Shown piece by piece: positions 16,709 to 25,403 of a stretch of 64,000 bases of DNA (positions within the stretch are counted from its first letter, which is position 1; every line of letters starts with the position of its first letter). Source of the stretch: Flavobacterium tagetis (GTDB taxonomy: Bacteria > Bacteroidota > Bacteroidia > Flavobacteriales > Flavobacteriaceae); NCBI RefSeq assembly GCF_016735615.1, contig NZ_JAERSF010000003.1:310001-374000 (forward strand). Direction: 5' to 3'. The notes below the pieces were generated by a model. That model was not told the DNA's origin, did no database searches, and saw nothing but the letters and a program-made list of their open reading frames with translations. The translations under genes were made by a program, and so were the position numbers.

Positions 16709-19700
16709 GTGTTGATTTTACTTTTGTTAGCACTTGCTATCATACTATCTCTTCCTGTGGTTCAAACACAGATTGCTAATTATGTTACAAACTCGTTAAA
16801 CGAAGATTATAAGGTTAATATTAATGTTGAAAAAACAGCAATTAATATTTTTGGTGGAGTAAAATTAAAAAAAGTAACGATTTTAGATCATCATAAAAAA
16901 ACGATGATTTATTCGGATATCATTACAACGGATATTGCCAGTTTCAGTAGGCTGTTAGACGGAGATTTAATTTTTGGAGATTTGCGTTTGACAGGTTTAA
17001 TTTTTAATCTGAAAACCTACAAAGGCGAAGATGAAAATAATATCAATAAATTCATTCAAGCTTTTGAAGTTGAAGATACTCCTAAGAAAAAATCAACAAA
17101 GCATTTTTTGCTAACAGCTAAAAACGCTTATATCGAAAAAGGAAGATTTTCTGTTGTTGATGAAAATAAAACTACTCCAAAATTTCTGGATTTTACGAAA
17201 TTGAACGCTTATATCAGCGAGTTTAAATTATACGGGCCAGATGTAAATACAAACATTCACCGATTTTCATTTATGGATCATCGCGGTTTGTATGTTTCTA
17301 ATTTTGCAGGGAAATTCAGTTATACCAAAAAGCAGATTAAAGTTGAAAATCTGGCTATTAAAACCAAAAGATCTTCAATTTATGGTGTAGCAATTTTAAA
17401 TTATAAACCATCAGATTTTCTTGATTTTACAGATAAAGTTCGATTCGATGTTTTAATAGATTCTTCTTCTATTGCAACAAACGATATTCGTCATTTTTAT
17501 GATGGTTTGGGTAAAAATCAGCATTTTAAACTGAAAACCAAATTAGACGGTCCGTTGAATAATATGACGCTTACAAGATTGAGATTAAGCGATACAAACG
17601 GATCAAAAATTAACGGAACAATCAATTTTAGAAATCTTTTAGGCAGTAAGGAACAGAAGTTTTCTATGGATGGAAAATTTGATAAACTGCTTTCTAGTTA
17701 TAATGATCTGGTAATTTTACTTCCTGGGGTTTTAGGAAAAAGGCTTCCTAAAGAAATGAAAAAAATAGGTAAGTTTAATATTGTCGGTAAAGCTAAAGTT
17801 TCGACTACAGCATTAGAAACAGATTTTAAAATGGCAACCGATATTGGAAATGGTCAAGTCGATCTTCATATGAATAATATGGATTTTATTGACAGAGCAT
17901 CTTATTCTGGAAATATTATTTTGACAAATTTTGATGTTGGAACTGTTTTAAGCAGGAAAGATATTGGCAAAACTACATTGAATCTTGATGTTGATGGAGT
18001 TGGTTTTACAGAGAAATATTTGAATACGGTTGTTAAAGGAGATATTTCTAAACTGGATTACAATAAATACACCTATAATAATATAGTAGTAAACGGAAAT
18101 TTTAAGCTTCCTTATTACAAAGGGCAAATTGCGATAAACGATCCAAACTTGAACTTAAGTTTTGATGGTTTGTTGGATTTGAGTAAAAGAGAGAATCGTT
18201 ATGATTTTCATATCAATGTTGAAAATTCAGATTTAAGAAAACTTAAGTTTGTAAGCGATTCAATCTCACATTTTAAAGGAGATGTAGTAGTTCAGCTGAC
18301 TGGAAATTCTATTGAAAACCTTCAGGGAGATATATTTATAAATGATGCAGAATATCAAAACCCAAAAGCGACTTATGCTTTTGATCAAGTCAATCTGAAT
18401 TCTAGTTTTGATGGCGATCGTTTGAGAACCATTACAATCAGTTCAAATGACGTTGTGGATGGAAAAATTGTGGGTAAATTTAGATTCGACCAATTAGATA
18501 AATTGGTTATGAATTCTGTAGGTAGCTTATATACTAATTACAAACCTTATAAAGTTAGAAAAGGACAGTTTTTACGCTTTAATTTTCGTGTTTATGATAA
18601 AGTGGTTGAAATGCTTTATCCAGAAATAAATATTGATTCATCTACGGTTGTACGAGGAAAAATAGATTCTGATTTGCAAGAATTTAAATTCCGTTTTAGA
18701 TCTAAAAAAATTACCGCCGCCAAAAATACATTTGATAACATCCGTATTAATATTGACAATAAAAATCCGCTTTACAATGCGTATGTCGAATTAGATAGCA
18801 TTAAGACGCCTTATTATAAAATACGTGATTTTAATTTGATTAATGTTACTGCAAATGATACTCTTTATGTGCGTTCGGAGTTTAAAGGAGGAAATGAGGG
18901 AGAAGATTACTTTAATCTAGATTTGTATCATACAATTGACAAGAGTAAAAATAATATTGTCGGAATTAAGAAATCTGAAATGAAGTTTAAAGACTATATA
19001 TGGTATTTAAACGAAGATGCTGAAAAAGACAATCAGATTATTATTGACCAATATTTTAAAAACTTCACGTTCGATAATATCGTTTTATCTCATGAAAATC
19101 AGAAAATTGATTTAAATGGAGTTATAAAAGGTACCGATTATAAAGATTTGGAGCTGACTTTTGAAGATGTTGATATAAATAAAATCACACCTGTAAATTC
19201 CAAATTTGTATTTGATGGTAATCTGAATGGAAATGTCAATTATAAGCAGAATAAGAATGTTTATCAGCCCACGGCGTCTATAAAAATTGATCATCTGGTC
19301 ATGAATAAGACAGAATTGGGTACGCTTAATTTTGATATCTCTGGAGATGAAAGCTTCAAAAAATTTACGGTTAATTCGTCGATTCAAAATGGCTTTACCG
19401 AATCGTTTAGAGCAAACGGAACTTTCGCGGTAGAGAATAAAGAAACTATCATGGATATGAGTCTGAAACTTGAAGGTTTTAATCTCGCTACATTGGGCAC
19501 TATAGGTGGCGATGTCTTGTCGAACGTTCGAGGTTCTGTTTCTGGAAATGCTGCTGTTATCGGGAATTTAAAAAAACCAGAAATAAATGGGCGTCTATAT
19601 GTAGAAAAAGCTGGAATGACAATTCCATATCTAAATACAGATTACGAACTTAGTGATCGAACGGTAATTGATTTAACCAATGAAAAATTCTTGTTTAGAA

Positions 19701-21250
19701 ATAATCAGTTAACCGATACTAAATATGGCACAAAAGGTTTGCTGAACGGGAGTATAGAGCATAATAATTTTGGCGATTGGAAATTAGATTTAAATATTAC
19801 TTCTAAACGACTAGTTGCGCTTGATACAAAAGATAGTGATGATGCCGCTTATTTTGGAACAGCGTTTATAAATGGTACTGCCAGTATAAAAGGTCCTGTA
19901 GAGAGTCTTTTTATTAAGGTAGATGCAAAATCTGAAAAAGGTACAGAAGTTAAGATTCCAATTAATAATGCGCAAAGTGTTGGAGAAAGCAATTGGATTC
20001 ATTTTGTAACGCCAAAAGAAAAGTATAATCTCGAGAACGGAATTGTTGAAAAAACAAGAGACTATAACGGACTTGAGCTGGAATTTGATTTTGATATTAC
20101 GCCAGATGCAGAAGTAGAAGTTATTCTTGATCGAAATTCTGGACATGGTATGAAAGGAAAAGGATATGGATCTCTTTTGTTTAAAATTAATACATTAGGT
20201 AAGTTTAATATGTGGGGAGATTTCCAGGCATATGAAGGTACCTACAATTTTAAATACGGCGGACTTATCGACAAAAAGTTTACGGTTAAAAAAGGTGGTT
20301 CTATTATTTGGGAAGGAAACCCAATGCGTGCTCAGCTGAATTTGGAAGCGGTTTATAAAACGCAAGCCAATCCAGCAGTGCTTTTAGATAATACTTCGTC
20401 ATTCAATAAAAAAGTGCCGGTAGAGGTTGTTATTGGATTGAGAGGAGATTTGGCGAGTCCAGAACCTAACTTCGATATTCAGTTTCCATCGGTTAGTAAT
20501 GTTTTAAAATCGGAGATACAATATAAACTTGACGATAAAGATATTCGTCAGACACAAGCGCTTTACTTATTATCAACAGGTTCGTTTATGAGTACCGACG
20601 GATTCAGTCAGGGAGATTTTTCTGGAACATTAACAGAAACTGCTTCGAGTTTATTAGGAGGAATTATTAAATCGGATAATGATAAAGTAAATATAGACTT
20701 AAATTATATTGCAGCAGATAGAAGAACAGGGCAGGAGGTTGATGGTCAGTTTGTGGCTAATATATCTTCTCAGGTTAATGAACGAATTACTATCAATGGT
20801 AAATTGGGAGTTCCTGTTGGTGGTGTAAACGAATCTGCGATTGTTGGAGATATCGAGATATTGTATCGTGTAAATGAAGACGGAACAATGAACCTTCGTT
20901 TGTTCAATAAAGAAAACGATATTAATTATATAGGACAAGGAATTGGTTATACACAAGGAGTAGGTATTTCTTATGAAGTAGATTTTGATACCTTTAGCGA
21001 GCTTGTAAATAAGCTGTTTAAAAATCATAAAATAGAAAAAGCAGTAAAAGGTTCTTCTCATGACGATGTTCAAGACTCATATCTTCCTGAGTACATGAGT
21101 TTTTCAAACAAGAAAGATTCAGAAAAAAACAAGAAAAAAGCGAAAGAAGACGAGGAGAAACGAAAAAAAGAAGAAGAAAAGAAGAAAAAAGACCAGAAAC
21201 AAACCGATCCGACTAATAATCAAGGGTTAATTCCAGACAACGATTATTAA
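16709..21250 (+). CDS. tamB: TamB-like translocation/assembly protein (DUF490)
   Basis: 1513 residues from GTG 16709. An N-terminal hydrophobic anchor (LLLLALAIILSLPVVQ) is followed by more than 1000 residues of AsmA/TamB-type beta repeats and a C-terminal DUF490 region (about 1050-1440, with FQAYEGTYNFKYGGLIDKKF and ATSLLGG-like segments). A highly charged Lys/Glu tail ends the protein (about 1470-1500). TamB-like proteins bridge inner and outer membranes and move phospholipids or help outer membrane protein assembly. In-frame codons upstream (IKEAIKKVKKIISRTLIV, from ATT 16658) look like the natural basic N-terminus, so the true start may be a rare non-ATG codon. It is divergent from tsaD. 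Confidence 0.88.
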   Translation: MLILLLLALAIILSLPVVQTQIANYVTNSLNEDYKVNINVEKTAINIFGGVKLKKVTILDHHKKTMIYSDIITTDIASFSRLLDGDLIFGDLRLTGLIFNLKTYKGEDENNINKFIQAFEVEDTPKKKSTKHFLLTAKNAYIEKGRFSVVDENKTTPKFLDFTKLNAYISEFKLYGPDVNTNIHRFSFMDHRGLYVSNFAGKFSYTKKQIKVENLAIKTKRSSIYGVAILNYKPSDFLDFTDKVRFDVLIDSSSIATNDIRHFYDGLGKNQHFKLKTKLDGPLNNMTLTRLRLSDTNGSKINGTINFRNLLGSKEQKFSMDGKFDKLLSSYNDLVILLPGVLGKRLPKEMKKIGKFNIVGKAKVSTTALETDFKMATDIGNGQVDLHMNNMDFIDRASYSGNIILTNFDVGTVLSRKDIGKTTLNLDVDGVGFTEKYLNTVVKGDISKLDYNKYTYNNIVVNGNFKLPYYKGQIAINDPNLNLSFDGLLDLSKRENRYDFHINVENSDLRKLKFVSDSISHFKGDVVVQLTGNSIENLQGDIFINDAEYQNPKATYAFDQVNLNSSFDGDRLRTITISSNDVVDGKIVGKFRFDQLDKLVMNSVGSLYTNYKPYKVRKGQFLRFNFRVYDKVVEMLYPEINIDSSTVVRGKIDSDLQEFKFRFRSKKITAAKNTFDNIRINIDNKNPLYNAYVELDSIKTPYYKIRDFNLINVTANDTLYVRSEFKGGNEGEDYFNLDLYHTIDKSKNNIVGIKKSEMKFKDYIWYLNEDAEKDNQIIIDQYFKNFTFDNIVLSHENQKIDLNGVIKGTDYKDLELTFEDVDINKITPVNSKFVFDGNLNGNVNYKQNKNVYQPTASIKIDHLVMNKTELGTLNFDISGDESFKKFTVNSSIQNGFTESFRANGTFAVENKETIMDMSLKLEGFNLATLGTIGGDVLSNVRGSVSGNAAVIGNLKKPEINGRLYVEKAGMTIPYLNTDYELSDRTVIDLTNEKFLFRNNQLTDTKYGTKGLLNGSIEHNNFGDWKLDLNITSKRLVALDTKDSDDAAYFGTAFINGTASIKGPVESLFIKVDAKSEKGTEVKIPINNAQSVGESNWIHFVTPKEKYNLENGIVEKTRDYNGLELEFDFDITPDAEVEVILDRNSGHGMKGKGYGSLLFKINTLGKFNMWGDFQAYEGTYNFKYGGLIDKKFTVKKGGSIIWEGNPMRAQLNLEAVYKTQANPAVLLDNTSSFNKKVPVEVVIGLRGDLASPEPNFDIQFPSVSNVLKSEIQYKLDDKDIRQTQALYLLSTGSFMSTDGFSQGDFSGTLTETASSLLGGIIKSDNDKVNIDLNYIAADRRTGQEVDGQFVANISSQVNERITINGKLGVPVGGVNESAIVGDIEILYRVNEDGTMNLRLFNKENDINYIGQGIGYTQGVGISYEVDFDTFSELVNKLFKNHKIEKAVKGSSHDDVQDSYLPEYMSFSNKKDSEKNKKKAKEDEEKRKKEEEKKKKDQKQTDPTNNQGLIPDNDY

Positions 21251-21559
21251 CACTTTGTTAAAAATACACTTTTATAAAACCATTATTCTCATAATGGTTT
21301 TTTTTGTGCTAAATTTAAGCACTCTAATAAAATTTTCCATGTGAGCGGGAAATTCTGATTTTTATAACACTTCATCAGGGTATTGTTAATTTTGACGATT
21401 TAATTAAAAAAATACTGTTTTATTATTTTTAATGAAATTTTTTCCTAGAAAAAACTTATTAACGAAAACGTTTGAATTTAACAGATTTTATTAATTTATG
21501 ATAATCGTAACCCGAAAAGTGCTGAATGTTTGCTAATTTTACACTTTAATACTTAAATA
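21251..21559. other. Intergenic region between tamB and pfkA
   Basis: 309 bases. The first part holds the tamB terminator. The rest is AT-rich and carries the pfkA upstream region, with a weak -7-like TAATTTTA about 20 nt before the ATG. No small gene was seen. Confidence 0.5.
21276..21308 (+). terminator. Terminator after tamB
   Basis: Perfect 11-bp stem AAAACCATTAT/ATAATGGTTTT (21276-21286 with 21291-21301), TCTC loop, then T8. Confidence 0.9.
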
Positions 21560-22546
21560 ATGCCAAAAACAATAAAAAAAGTAGGTGTTCTTACCTCAGG
21601 AGGAGATTCACCTGGAATGAATGCTGCAATACGATCAGTTGTTCGAACTTGCGCATACCATAATATAGAATGCATCGGAATTTATAGAGGGTATCAAGGA
21701 ATGATTGAAGGAGACTTCAAAGACATGGGACCACGAAGCGTAAATAATATTGTAAACAAAGGTGGAACGATCTTAAAATCGGCTCGTTCAGTTGAGTTTA
21801 GAACCCCTGAAGGTAGAAAGAAAGCACACGAAAACTTAGTAAAGGCTGGTGTAGATGCTTTGGTTGTTATTGGTGGTGATGGTAGTTTTACTGGAGGATT
21901 AATTTTTAATTCAGAATTTGGTTTTCCGGTAATGGGAATTCCTGGTACAATCGATAATGATATATATGGTACAAGTTTTACTTTAGGGTATGACACAGCT
22001 TTAAATACCGTTGTAGACTGTATAGATAAAATTCGAGATACAGCAAGTTCTCATAACCGTCTTTTCTTTGTAGAAGTTATGGGTAGAGATGCTGGTCACA
22101 TTGCTCTTAACGCTGGTATTGGTGCGGGAGCAGAAGAAATCCTTATTCCTGAAGAAGATTTAGGTTTAGATCGTCTTTTAGATTCACTTCAAAAAAGTAA
22201 AGCGTCAGGAAAATCATCTAGTATTGTTGTTATTGCTGAGGGAGATAAAATTGGTAAAAACGTATTTGAATTAAAAGATTACGTTGAAGCTAATTTGCCT
22301 GAATACGATGTGCGTGTTTCTGTATTAGGACACATGCAACGTGGTGGTTCTCCATCTTGTTTTGATCGCGTTTTAGCAAGCCGTTTAGGAGTTAAAGCTG
22401 TTGAGTCTTTAATTGAAGGAAAATCGAACTACATGGTTGGACTTCGTGAAGATAAAGTGATTCTAACGCCACTTGAGCAGGCTATCAAAGGTAAATCAGA
22501 AATTGATAGAGAATTATTAAGAGTGTCAGACATCATGTCGACATAA
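21560..22546 (+). CDS. pfkA: ATP-dependent 6-phosphofructokinase
   Basis: 328 residues, the usual bacterial length. Motifs are LTSGGDSPGMNAAIR (ATP site), GGDGSFTGG (Gly after GGD points to ATP rather than pyrophosphate), PGTIDNDIYGT (catalytic TIDND) and VEVMGRDAGHIAL. C-terminal LGHMQRGGSPSCFDR binds fructose-6-P. It phosphorylates fructose-6-P to fructose-1,6-bisphosphate. It is followed 94 nt later by gapA on the same strand, with no terminator between, so the two glycolytic genes may share a transcript. Confidence 0.97.
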   Translation: MPKTIKKVGVLTSGGDSPGMNAAIRSVVRTCAYHNIECIGIYRGYQGMIEGDFKDMGPRSVNNIVNKGGTILKSARSVEFRTPEGRKKAHENLVKAGVDALVVIGGDGSFTGGLIFNSEFGFPVMGIPGTIDNDIYGTSFTLGYDTALNTVVDCIDKIRDTASSHNRLFFVEVMGRDAGHIALNAGIGAGAEEILIPEEDLGLDRLLDSLQKSKASGKSSSIVVIAEGDKIGKNVFELKDYVEANLPEYDVRVSVLGHMQRGGSPSCFDRVLASRLGVKAVESLIEGKSNYMVGLREDKVILTPLEQAIKGKSEIDRELLRVSDIMST

Positions 22547-22640
22547 CCAATATAAAGTTTAAAAAAGAAAGAGAAGTTTATTGTGAGGAAATTAGACTTT
22601 GAATTAGTGTAATAAAAACAAAAGCAAAAAATTTAGTAAA

Positions 22641-23645
22641 ATGTCAAAAGTAAAATTAGGAATAAACGGATTTGGACGTATCGGAAGAATCGTTTTTAGA
22701 GAATCTTTCAATAGAGATAATGTAGAAGTTGTTGCAATCAACGACTTGTTAGACGTAGATCACTTAGCTTATTTATTAAAATATGATTCAGTTCACGGTC
22801 GTTTCAACGGAACTGTAGAAGTTAAAGAAGGGAAACTTTATGTAAACGGAAGAAACATCCGTATCACTGCAGAAAGAAATCCAGCTGACTTAAAATGGAA
22901 TGAAGTAGATGTAGATGTAGTAGCTGAATGTACTGGTATCTTCACAACTATCGAAACTGCAAGTGAGCATTTAAAAGGTGGTGCTAAGAAAGTAATCATT
23001 TCTGCTCCTTCTGCTGATGCTCCAATGTTTGTAATGGGAGTTAACCACGAAACTGCAAAAGCTTCTGATTTAGTTGTTTCTAACGCTTCTTGTACTACAA
23101 ACTGTTTAGCTCCATTGGCTAAAGTTATTCACGATAATTTCGAAATCGTTGAAGGTTTAATGACTACTGTTCACGCAACTACTTCAACTCAAATGACAGC
23201 TGACGGACCTTCTAGAAAAGACTGGAGAGGTGGACGTGCTGCTGCTATCAATATTATTCCTTCTTCAACAGGTGCTGCTAAAGCGGTTGGAAAAGTTATT
23301 CCATCTTTGAATGGAAAATTAACTGGAATGTCTTTCCGTGTTCCTACTGCTGACGTTTCTGTAGTAGATTTAACTGTAAAAGTAGCAAAAGAAACTACTT
23401 ACGAAGAAATCTTAGCTGTATTGAAAAAAGCTTCAGAAAACGAAATGAAAGGTATCTTAGGATATACTGAAGATGCAGTTGTGTCTCAAGATTTTATCTC
23501 AGATAAAAGAACTTCAATCGTTGATGCTGGTGCAGGAATCGGATTAAACTCTACTTTCTTTAAATTGGTATCTTGGTATGACAATGAGTACGGATACTCA
23601 AGCAAATTAATTGATTTATCTGTACATATTGCAGGTTTAAAATAA
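22641..23645 (+). CDS. gapA: Glyceraldehyde-3-phosphate dehydrogenase, type I
   Basis: 334 residues. NAD-binding start KLGINGFGRIGRIVFRES, catalytic SNASCTTNCLAPLAKV (active-site Cys near 150), THATTSTQMTADGPS, and NII PSSTGAAKAVGKV. The C-terminal WYDNEYGYSS is complete. It oxidises glyceraldehyde-3-P with phosphate and NAD+. Codon use is biased toward GCT, GTA and TTA with few rare codons, as expected of a highly expressed gene. A terminator follows. Confidence 0.98.
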   Translation: MSKVKLGINGFGRIGRIVFRESFNRDNVEVVAINDLLDVDHLAYLLKYDSVHGRFNGTVEVKEGKLYVNGRNIRITAERNPADLKWNEVDVDVVAECTGIFTTIETASEHLKGGAKKVIISAPSADAPMFVMGVNHETAKASDLVVSNASCTTNCLAPLAKVIHDNFEIVEGLMTTVHATTSTQMTADGPSRKDWRGGRAAAINIIPSSTGAAKAVGKVIPSLNGKLTGMSFRVPTADVSVVDLTVKVAKETTYEEILAVLKKASENEMKGILGYTEDAVVSQDFISDKRTSIVDAGAGIGLNSTFFKLVSWYDNEYGYSSKLIDLSVHIAGLK

Positions 23646-23661
23646 TAATATATATTTTTGC

Positions 23662-23695
23662 AAAATCCCGTTACTTTACAATAACGGGATTTTCT
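23662..23695 (+). terminator. Terminator after gapA
   Basis: 12-bp stem AAAATCCCGTTA/TAACGGGATTTT (23662-23673 with 23682-23693), 8-nt loop, T-rich tail. Confidence 0.9.
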
Positions 23696-23776
23696 TATTT
23701 TGTTACCTCTATAATTAATGTAAAAAATACACTTTTAAATTAAAAATAGAAAAACCTAATTCCAAAAACTAAACAA

Positions 23777-24628
23777 ATGAAATTAATAGTTGACAGTGGA
23801 TCTACTAAAGCCGATTGGATTGCGATAGATGATAATGGAAAAGTATTATTCACAACACAAACTTTAGGATTAAATCCTGAAATTCTAGACGAGCCAGAAA
23901 TCATAGAAAGATTAAATGACCGTTTCGATATTTTACAAAACAAAAAAAACGCTACACATTTATTCTTTTACGGTGCCGGTTGTGGTACAGACAGAATGAA
24001 AGAGTGGTTAAAAAGAATCTTTCAAGAATATTTTTCTAACGCGATTGTAGACGTTCAAGAAGATACTTATGCTGCTGTTTATGCAACAACTCCAAAAGGA
24101 GAAGAAGCGATTGTTTCTATTTTAGGAACGGGTTCTAATTGCAGTTATTTTGATGGAAAAGTATTGCATCAAAAAGTACAATCATTAGGGTATATCGTTA
24201 TGGATGATTGTAGTGGTAATGTTTTTGGGAAAGAATTAATTAGAAAATACTATTTTAATAAAATGCCAAAAGAATTAGCGGTTGAGCTTGAAAAAGAGTA
24301 CGACGTTGATCCAGATTTTATTAAAAACAAATTATATAAAGAACCAAACCCGAATGCTTATTTAGCTACTTATGCTAAATTCTTAATTAAGCATAAAGAC
24401 ACAGAGTTCTGTAGAAAAATTATCTTCAAAGGAATGAAGTCGTTCGTTAAGAATTACATCAAACAATTTGATAACTGCAAAGAAGTTCCAGTACATTTTG
24501 TTGGTTCTATTGCATTTTATTTGAAAGATGAATTACAAGAAACATTTAACAAATATGAACTTCAATTAGGGAATGTTTTAAGAAGACCTATTGATGGATT
24601 AATTGCTTACCATGTCGCTAATCAATAG
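23777..24628 (+). CDS. BadF/BadG-type kinase, probable N-acetylglucosamine kinase
   Basis: 283 residues, ASKHA fold. Phosphate-1 motif VDSGSTKADWIAID at the start, FYGAGCGTDRM (residues ~65-75), phosphate-2 SILGTGSNCSYFDG (~115-128), then FVGSIAFYL near the adenosine site. The length and GAGC motif fit the Bacteroidota GlcNAc/glucosamine kinase-like group. A role in phosphorylating imported GlcNAc would match the chitin locus 27-40 kb away, but this is inference; muropeptide sugar recycling is an alternative. It lies just before mgsA, with 10 nt between its stop and the mgsA ATG. Confidence 0.78.
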   Translation: MKLIVDSGSTKADWIAIDDNGKVLFTTQTLGLNPEILDEPEIIERLNDRFDILQNKKNATHLFFYGAGCGTDRMKEWLKRIFQEYFSNAIVDVQEDTYAAVYATTPKGEEAIVSILGTGSNCSYFDGKVLHQKVQSLGYIVMDDCSGNVFGKELIRKYYFNKMPKELAVELEKEYDVDPDFIKNKLYKEPNPNAYLATYAKFLIKHKDTEFCRKIIFKGMKSFVKNYIKQFDNCKEVPVHFVGSIAFYLKDELQETFNKYELQLGNVLRRPIDGLIAYHVANQ

Positions 24629-24638
24629 TTCTGGTTTT

Positions 24639-25013
24639 ATGGAAATTGCCATTATTGCTCATGATGGAAAAAAAGCTGATTTAATTGATTTTTTAATCAA
24701 AAATGAAGCTGTTTTACACAATGAAAAAATAAGGCTTATTGGTACTGGTACTACGGGAGGAAAAGCAGAAGCTGCTGGATTTAAAACTCAGAGAATGCTC
24801 TCTGGACCTCTTGGAGGCGATGCACAAATTGCAGGAAGAGTTGCGGAAGGAATTACACAAATGGTTTTCTTTTTTAAAGATCCTTTGTCAAGTCATCCGC
24901 ACGAAGCTGATATTAATATGCTAATTCGTGTTTGCGATGTGCATAATGTGCCGCTGGCAACTAATGAAGCAACGGCACAATTATTATTAGATGCTATTGC
25001 ACAGCAATTATAG
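24639..25013 (+). CDS. mgsA: Methylglyoxal synthase
   Basis: 124 residues from ATG 24639 (MEIAIIAHDGKK); the frame extends upstream into the kinase gene but lacks homology there. Signature motifs are IGTGTTGGKAEAAG, LSGPLGGDAQIAGRV and KDPLSSHPHEADI, with the catalytic Asp in GGDAQ and a phosphate site in GTTGG. It converts dihydroxyacetone phosphate into methylglyoxal and phosphate, a bypass of lower glycolysis under phosphate limitation or sugar-phosphate stress. It is next to a sugar kinase and the pfkA-gapA pair. Its last 20 nt overlap the end of the convergent ridA. Confidence 0.95.
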   Translation: MEIAIIAHDGKKADLIDFLIKNEAVLHNEKIRLIGTGTTGGKAEAAGFKTQRMLSGPLGGDAQIAGRVAEGITQMVFFFKDPLSSHPHEADINMLIRVCDVHNVPLATNEATAQLLLDAIAQQL

Positions 25014-25374
25014 AAATTTCTACATTAACATTTTTTGGCAAACATGCCACTTGAACCGTTTCACGAGCTGGAGCGGTTTTTTCGTTAAAATAAGAACCGT
25101 AAACGGTATTTATTGCTCCAAAGTTATTCATGTCCATAATGAAAATAGTTGACTTTACAACGTTCTCAAAAGTCATGTCTGCAGCTTCAAGAATAGCAGC
25201 GATGTTTTTCATAACTTGATTGGTTTCGTCATTGATATTGTCTGTAACCAATTCTCCTGACTCAGGATTGATTGCAATTTGTCCAGAAGCATAAAGTGTG
25301 TTTCCAGATAATACGGCTTGATTATACGGTCCGATTGGAGCCGGAGCTTTCTCGGTAAAAATGATTTTTTTCAT
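24994..25374 (-). CDS. ridA: RidA family enamine/imine deaminase
   Basis: 126 residues, single YjgF/YER057c/UK114 domain. Hallmarks are APAPIGPYNQAVLSGNTLYASGQI at the start, the catalytic Arg in ARETVQVACLP and IEISIIAV at the end. RidA hydrolyses reactive enamines such as 2-aminoacrylate made by threonine/serine dehydratases. It lies 29 nt downstream of lptD on the same strand and is convergent with mgsA, overlapping it tail to tail by 20 nt. Confidence 0.95.
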   Translation of the reverse strand: MKKIIFTEKAPAPIGPYNQAVLSGNTLYASGQIAINPESGELVTDNINDETNQVMKNIAAILEAADMTFENVVKSTIFIMDMNNFGAINTVYGSYFNEKTAPARETVQVACLPKNVNVEISIIAVQ

Positions 25375-25403
25375 AATGAAATTTATTTTGATTCGAAAGT
25401 AGT

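Noticed and set aside
24603..24638. Longer MgsA start inside the kinase gene
   Set aside because: The extra 12 residues have no MgsA character; ATG 24639 gives the standard MEIAIIAHDGKK start.
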